A stretch of 64,000 nucleotides of DNA from an uncultured marine group I thaumarchaeote. GTDB taxonomy: Archaea; Thermoproteota; Nitrososphaeria; Nitrososphaerales; Nitrosopumilaceae. Of this stretch, positions 58,963 through 64,000 are shown piece after piece. The stretch spans positions 62,001 to 126,000 of the forward strand of contig CABXQD010000001.1 of assembly GCA_902514275.1 (NCBI GenBank), written 5' to 3'. Both the position numbers and the translations under genes were made by a program. The notes under the pieces were generated by a model. It was not told where the DNA came from, did no database searches, and was given only the letters and a program-made list of their open reading frames with translations. Each line of letters starts with the position of its first letter. Within the stretch, counting starts at the first letter, position 1.

Positions 58963-59832
58963 ATGGTGAATCGTATTCAGGTAGTTATTACTGGAGCAAA
59001 TGGATTTGTTGCAAAAAATCTTAGAAAATATTTATCTAAAAATAATATAGATTTAATTTCAATTTCACGAAATGATTTTAAAGAATTTAAAAATGAATTT
59101 AAAATAATTTCAAAAAATTATGATGAAAAAATTATTTTGAATAAAATTAAAAATTCTGATGTATTAATTCATCTTGTAGGACTTGGAAAACAATCTGTTG
59201 ATATTGATTATGAAATGATAAATGTTGAATTTACAAAACATATTGTGAATTTAGCTCAAAAAGCTAAAATTAAGAAAATTATCTATAACAGTGGTCTTGG
59301 AGTTTCAAGTAAAACTCCTGTAGGCTATTTTATTTCTAAATATAAAGCAGAAAAAATTATAAGAAATTCTGGTTTAAACTATACTATTTTTAGACCATCA
59401 TATATTGTTGGAAAAGATGATTTATTTACAAAATTTTTGAAAAAACAGATTAAAATTAAAACAATTAAAATTCCCGGTTCTGGGAAATATTCTATTCAAC
59501 CAATTTCTATCGATGATGTGGTAAAAATTTTTCTTCAATCACTTGATCAAATTAAATTCAAAAATAAAACAATTGATCTTGTTGGTCCTGATTATCTTAC
59601 ATTTGAACAATATGTGAAACTTTTTTCTAAAGGAACTAAAACAAAAATCAAAAAAATTAGTTTAGAAAATGCATATCATGATGCTATAATTAATTCAAAA
59701 TCTAATTTTGGAGTTGATGATCTTAATATTCTAATTGGTGATTTTAAAGGAAATTACAAAAAATTACAAAAAATTACTCAAATGAAATTTGAATCTGTTA
59801 TAGAATTATTAAAGTCCGGCAGACTGCTTTAG
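58963..59832 (+). CDS. NAD-dependent epimerase/NmrA-like (NDUFA9-type) protein
   Basis: [18 protein letters not shown] Rossmann motif; [17 protein letters not shown]. Confidence 0.85.
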   Translation: MVNRIQVVITGANGFVAKNLRKYLSKNNIDLISISRNDFKEFKNEFKIISKNYDEKIILNKIKNSDVLIHLVGLGKQSVDIDYEMINVEFTKHIVNLAQKAKIKKIIYNSGLGVSSKTPVGYFISKYKAEKIIRNSGLNYTIFRPSYIVGKDDLFTKFLKKQIKIKTIKIPGSGKYSIQPISIDDVVKIFLQSLDQIKFKNKTIDLVGPDYLTFEQYVKLFSKGTKTKIKKISLENAYHDAIINSKSNFGVDDLNILIGDFKGNYKKLQKITQMKFESVIELLKSGRLL

Positions 59833-60975
59833 TGTTTCAGCTTTGTCTGTTTTTTCCCAACTGAATTCTGGTTCATTTCTTCCAAAGTGTCCATATGATG
59901 CTGTTTTTTTATAAATTGGTCTTTTCAAATCTAGTTCTGAAATAATACCTGATGGCTTCATATCAAAATTCTTTCTAACTAATTCTTCTATTTGATTTTC
60001 TGGAATTTTATTTGTTCCAAAAGTATTGACGTATAGTGATACTGGTTCTGCTACGCCTATTGCATATGCAAGTTGAACTTCACATCTATCTGCAAATTTG
60101 GCTGCAACAAGGTTTTTTGCAATATATCTACACATGTAACAAGCTGATCTATCTACTTTAGATGGATCTTTTCCTGAAAAAGCACCACCACCATGTCTTC
60201 CAAATCCACCATAACTATCTACAATAATTTTTCTTCCAGTTAATCCAGCATCTCCATGTGGTCCACCTATTACAAATTTCCCTGTTGGATTAATGTGAAT
60301 TTTAATTTCATCATTCCAAAGATTTCCTAAAACAGGTTTGATTACTTTATCAATAATTTCATTTGAAATTTCTTCTTGAGAAATTTCAGGTGCATGTTGT
60401 GTTGAGATTACAACTGTTTCAATTTTTGTTGGTTTATTATCTTCATATTTTACTGAAACTTGAGATTTACCATCTGGTCTTACCCATGGTAATGTTTTAT
60501 TTCTTCTAACTTCTGATAATTTTTGAATTAGTTTATGAGCTAATAAGATTGGCATAGGCATTAATTCTTCAGTTTCATTTGTTGCATAACCAAACATTAA
60601 TCCCTGATCTCCTGCACCTTGCTCTTTTTCTTCAGTCGCTGTAACTCCTTGACTAATATCTGGACTTTGTGAATGTAATCTTAAATCAACTTTACAAGTA
60701 TCACCATCAAACATCAATTCTTTATCATTATATCCAATTTCTCTAATTGTTTTTCTAATTAATTCTTCTTGGGCTTTTTTATCAAAAATTGCTTTAGATG
60801 TTACTTCGCCAGACACTACTACAAAATCTGTGGTTACCATTGTTTCCACTGCTACTCTTGAATTTGGATCTTGTTTTAGATATTCATCTAAAAATGCATC
60901 TGAAATATTATCGCATATTTTGTCTGGATGACCTTCTGTTACTGATTCTGATGTAAATAGAAAAGTATTGGTCAT
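59809..60975 (-). CDS. metK: S-adenosylmethionine synthetase (bacterial/eukaryotic-type MetK)
   Basis: [53 protein letters not shown]. Confidence 0.96.
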   Translation of the reverse strand: MTNTFLFTSESVTEGHPDKICDNISDAFLDEYLKQDPNSRVAVETMVTTDFVVVSGEVTSKAIFDKKAQEELIRKTIREIGYNDKELMFDGDTCKVDLRLHSQSPDISQGVTATEEKEQGAGDQGLMFGYATNETEELMPMPILLAHKLIQKLSEVRRNKTLPWVRPDGKSQVSVKYEDNKPTKIETVVISTQHAPEISQEEISNEIIDKVIKPVLGNLWNDEIKIHINPTGKFVIGGPHGDAGLTGRKIIVDSYGGFGRHGGGAFSGKDPSKVDRSACYMCRYIAKNLVAAKFADRCEVQLAYAIGVAEPVSLYVNTFGTNKIPENQIEELVRKNFDMKPSGIISELDLKRPIYKKTASYGHFGRNEPEFSWEKTDKAETLKQSAGL

Positions 60976-60994
60976 AAAACCACTCGTAATTTAA

Positions 60995-61270
60995 TTAAAG
61001 TTCATTTTCTAATTTGATAAACAATACATTGTTTCCTCTCACGATGACTCTACCATAGTTTGCAATGGTTTTGCCATCATGGATTTCTTCTGCATCTGTC
61101 ATTATCAAATTCATGTATGAATCAACATTGTCCATTTTACCTTTGTATTCAACTTCATTCTTTAATCTAACTGTAACTTTTTTCTTTGTGCTTTTTTGAA
61201 GAATTGTTAATGGTCTTTTTGCACTGTTTGTTTGGGACACTAAATATTCACTTATTTTCAAAACTTTCAC
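60995..61270 (-). CDS. LSm/Sm-like RNA-binding protein
   Basis: VRLKNEVEYKGKMDNVDSYMNLIMTDA, RVIVRGNNVLFI Sm1/Sm2 motifs. Confidence 0.9.
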   Translation of the reverse strand: MKVLKISEYLVSQTNSAKRPLTILQKSTKKKVTVRLKNEVEYKGKMDNVDSYMNLIMTDAEEIHDGKTIANYGRVIVRGNNVLFIKLENEL

Positions 61271-61348
61271 TCCAGCATAAAAGCCTTGCCACGCCTGTAA
61301 AAATTGTAATTCTTTAAATTTTTTCTTATTTTTGTATAAATTGTATAT

Positions 61349-61996
61349 ATGATCTCAACTGGTTTACAAAAATTAGATAATTTTTTGTCTGGAGGAATTC
61401 CTAATGGAATTATTGTAGATATTTTTGGAGGAAATGGAACTGGAAAAACTCAATTTGTATTACAATTATCAATTAATTCAATTAAAAATGGTGGAAATAT
61501 TTTATTTTTAGATACTACTGGTGGATTTAGACCTGAAAGAATATTAGAAATTCAAAAAAAATCTAATCTGAATATTAATTTACTTGATAAAATTACTGTA
61601 TCTAGAATAACAAATACATCTGAACAAATTAATTCAATTAAAACTCTTCAAGAACATAATTTTTCTTTAATTGTTATTGATAATGTAACTGATTTATTTT
61701 CTTATGAATATAAAAATAATAAATCTATATTTAGAAAAAATTCTTTATTCATGAAATATATGCATGAATTATCATTATATGCAATTTCTCATAAAATTCC
61801 TATTGTAGTTACTAATATGATTAGAAATATGGATGATAAAGAAGTAGAAAATATGGCAAATGCAATAGATCTTTTTACTCATATCAAAATTCATCTCTCT
61901 AAAAATTCATCATTATTTAATGGAGAAATTTATTCACCTTTCAGAAAAGAATCTTTTTCTTATATGATTACAACATCAGGTATATCTAGTGATTAG
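61349..61996 (+). CDS. RecA/RadB-like ATPase
   Basis: TGLQKLDNFLSGGIPNGIIVDIFGGNGTGKTQFVLQL Walker A, LIVIDNVTDLF Walker B. Confidence 0.85.
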   Translation: MISTGLQKLDNFLSGGIPNGIIVDIFGGNGTGKTQFVLQLSINSIKNGGNILFLDTTGGFRPERILEIQKKSNLNINLLDKITVSRITNTSEQINSIKTLQEHNFSLIVIDNVTDLFSYEYKNNKSIFRKNSLFMKYMHELSLYAISHKIPIVVTNMIRNMDDKEVENMANAIDLFTHIKIHLSKNSSLFNGEIYSPFRKESFSYMITTSGISSD

Positions 61997-61998
61997 TA

Positions 61999-63402
61999 CT
62001 AATTTTTCTTAATAATTTTTGAATGTGCGGTCAAAAATAATTCTATTCTACCTTCTCCGTAATTGTTTAATTTAGCATTTAATCCAGTAATGGAAATAAT
62101 TTCGCCTAATTCACATTTATCAATAATTTTCCCCTGATTTCTCCATCCTTTTACCCAAATTTGACCTGAATCATCTTCAACAAACATTTCTGAAAGTGAA
62201 ATTGATTCACCTGATTTAGTTTGGATTTCTTTTCTCTCAGGAACTTTTAGCACTATGGATTCAATACAATAAGTTCCATCTGCTTTTACCTCACTAATTT
62301 TTGTTCTAATTTTAGATAATGATGGAATTGTTTCATCATTATCTAATTTTCTTACAAATGAATTTTCATCTAATGTAACTGAATTACCATAAACTTTTGA
62401 TGGCATGCATTCAATAACATCGCCTTCAACACAGATGCTAGTTGAATTTGAAAAATCACTAATGTTGTAGATATTTTTTTGATTATCCACTGCTACTATC
62501 ATATTTTTTCCAGTTTCTGTTATTACAACTGATAAAATTCTTGCAACAATGGGTTCTGCTTCTTTTCCACCTTCAATTTCAATAATCGTTGCTTCATTAC
62601 CATGGATTTCTAATCCTTGATTACCTGATTTTACTCGAACTCCTAATAGTTTTACATTTGCTGATTGTGAAATCATATTTGGAATTAGTGATTCATCTTT
62701 ACCCCAAAGAACTACTCTCATTGAAGATCCATCTTTTCCTTTCAATCTCATTCTGAGTGCTGTACCAGGTTGACCTCTGGAATTTGTAAACTGCATACCA
62801 CTAATTATTCCATCAATAATTCCTGAAATTACAAGATCTTTTTGCCCTTCTTGTAATTCACTAATATCTTTTGTAATTTTATCAATCATTGGAATTTGAC
62901 TTTCAGTATCAACAGTTTGAATGTTTGATCCAGAACCAATATTGATAGTTGGTGAACCATCTAAATCTGATTTTACATAAGCTTTTATGATTTTAATCAA
63001 ATCTCCTGGTTTTAGATTTTCAATTCCTGGTAGGCTCGCTTTTTCATCCCATAATTTCACACTTGCTGTTGAACCAGAATCATACACTGTCATTGTTCTT
63101 AAATCAAATGTAGATCCATCTTTTCTTGAAAATTGCTTTGTAGGGGATAGATTTAGTACTCTAGTTTCTAATGAAATTTCTTTTGCACCTGCATATAGAT
63201 CCTTTATACTAATTTCAGTTTTTGATGCTTCTGTTAATGTAACTCCATAATCAGATGCTATAAGAAATAATGCGCCTTGATCTGTTAGGTATCCTGCACC
63301 TATCTTCTCTTTTTTTTCTGCAATTTTTTGTTCAATAATTTCTTTAGTTAATTCGGATTTCTGTTCTAGTAGTTTATCTATTAGATTTTGTGACTCTGAC
63401 AT
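61999..63402 (-). CDS. RPA-like single-stranded DNA binding protein (multiple OB folds)
   Basis: FSRKDGSTFDLRTMTVYDSGSTASVKLWDEKA and repeated OB-like segments. Confidence 0.88.
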   Translation of the reverse strand: MSESQNLIDKLLEQKSELTKEIIEQKIAEKKEKIGAGYLTDQGALFLIASDYGVTLTEASKTEISIKDLYAGAKEISLETRVLNLSPTKQFSRKDGSTFDLRTMTVYDSGSTASVKLWDEKASLPGIENLKPGDLIKIIKAYVKSDLDGSPTINIGSGSNIQTVDTESQIPMIDKITKDISELQEGQKDLVISGIIDGIISGMQFTNSRGQPGTALRMRLKGKDGSSMRVVLWGKDESLIPNMISQSANVKLLGVRVKSGNQGLEIHGNEATIIEIEGGKEAEPIVARILSVVITETGKNMIVAVDNQKNIYNISDFSNSTSICVEGDVIECMPSKVYGNSVTLDENSFVRKLDNDETIPSLSKIRTKISEVKADGTYCIESIVLKVPERKEIQTKSGESISLSEMFVEDDSGQIWVKGWRNQGKIIDKCELGEIISITGLNAKLNNYGEGRIELFLTAHSKIIKKN

Positions 63403-63613
63403 TTAGTTTTCATAAACATGTTGTATTAATAAAAATTTCATTAATTTCTAAATTAATTTTAATCAAAAATGATCGATTTTCTTTAATTTTAAAATAATTA
63501 AATTGTATTTTTGTAAAATCTTTAGACTGTTATTTCTAAATTAATTCAAATCATTGATGAATTATCCTATTTTACCTCATTACCTAAATTAATAGGAAGA
63601 TCGCAGTTTGATT

Positions 63614-64000
63614 ATGTCTTGTATTGATGTTAATCATTTATCCAAATCCTACGGATCAATAAAGGCTGTTAACGATCTAATTTTATCTGTAAAAAAGGGT
63701 GAAGTTTTTGGATTTTTGGGTCCTAACGGTGCAGGAAAATCTACTACAATTAAACTACTTACTACTTTGATTAGACCTTCATCAGGTTCACTAACTATTT
63801 TAGGAATAGATGCAATTTTAAATCCATTAAAAATTCGTAGTAAAATTGGTGTTGTTTTACAACAACCTAGCTATGAACCTACTTTATCAGTTGAAAAATC
63901 TCTTGATAAATATGGAATGATGTGGAATATTTCAAAAACTGAGCGTAAAAAACGATTAGAGCAGCTTTTGAAAGATTTTGATTTAGTTGAAATTCGTAAG
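63614..64000 (+). CDS. ABC transporter ATP-binding protein, 5' portion (runs off window)
   Basis: Manual translation MSCIDVNHLSKSYGSIKAVNDLILSVKKGEVFGFLGPNGAGKSTTIKLLTTLIRPSSGSL...; no stop before window end. Confidence 0.93.
   Translation, partial: MSCIDVNHLSKSYGSIKAVNDLILSVKKGEVFGFLGPNGAGKSTTIKLLTTLIRPSSGSLTILGIDAILNPLKIRSKIGVVLQQPSYEPTLSVEKSLDKYGMMWNISKTERKKRLEQLLKDFDLVEIRK

Noticed and set aside
63403-63613. Intergenic CCTATT...AATAGG hairpin before the ABC ATPase
   Set aside because: Only a 6-bp stem in AT-rich DNA; expected by chance.
1-64000. CRISPR arrays, transposases, integrases, prophage or defence islands
   Set aside because: No spaced direct repeats and no recognisable mobile or defence genes; content is predominantly housekeeping.

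Overview
This window is a gene-dense, AT-rich archaeal chromosome segment that looks like core genome of an ammonia-oxidising, Nitrosopumilus-like Thaumarchaeote. That placement is inferred from gene content and many TTG starts; no database search was run. Recognisable blocks: rpo11-TFS-PCNA; aspartate kinase; TyrRS; archaeal CoA biosynthesis cluster (pantoate kinase, phosphopantothenate synthetase, PanB, CoaBC); psmB, aCPSF1 and SepF; PhoU-like regulator; MacB/FtsX-like ABC operon with secreted partners; GlyRS, endonuclease IV and PriL/PriS; rpS6e-eIF2gamma-PIN and eIF2alpha-Nop10; cobalamin cluster (adenosyltransferase, CbiA, CbiC, CbiX, CbiG, CbiD) with cobJ/cbiH and BluB elsewhere; MetK, LSm, RecA/RadB-like and RPA-like genes; and the 5' end of an ABC ATPase cut by the window edge. 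There are three tRNAs. I see no CRISPR array, transposon, integrase or rRNA. The best second-look items are a tRNA-Arg(CCT) with an apparent 18-nt intron in the D-loop, two tandem paralogous ~50-aa ORFs missing from the ORF track, several unlisted small Cys-rich ORFs, a tRNA-Val with C33, an ABC ATPase whose only good start appears to be CTG, a GC-rich rare-codon cluster in an ABC permease, and a standalone MtrA-like protein in a corrinoid-rich context.
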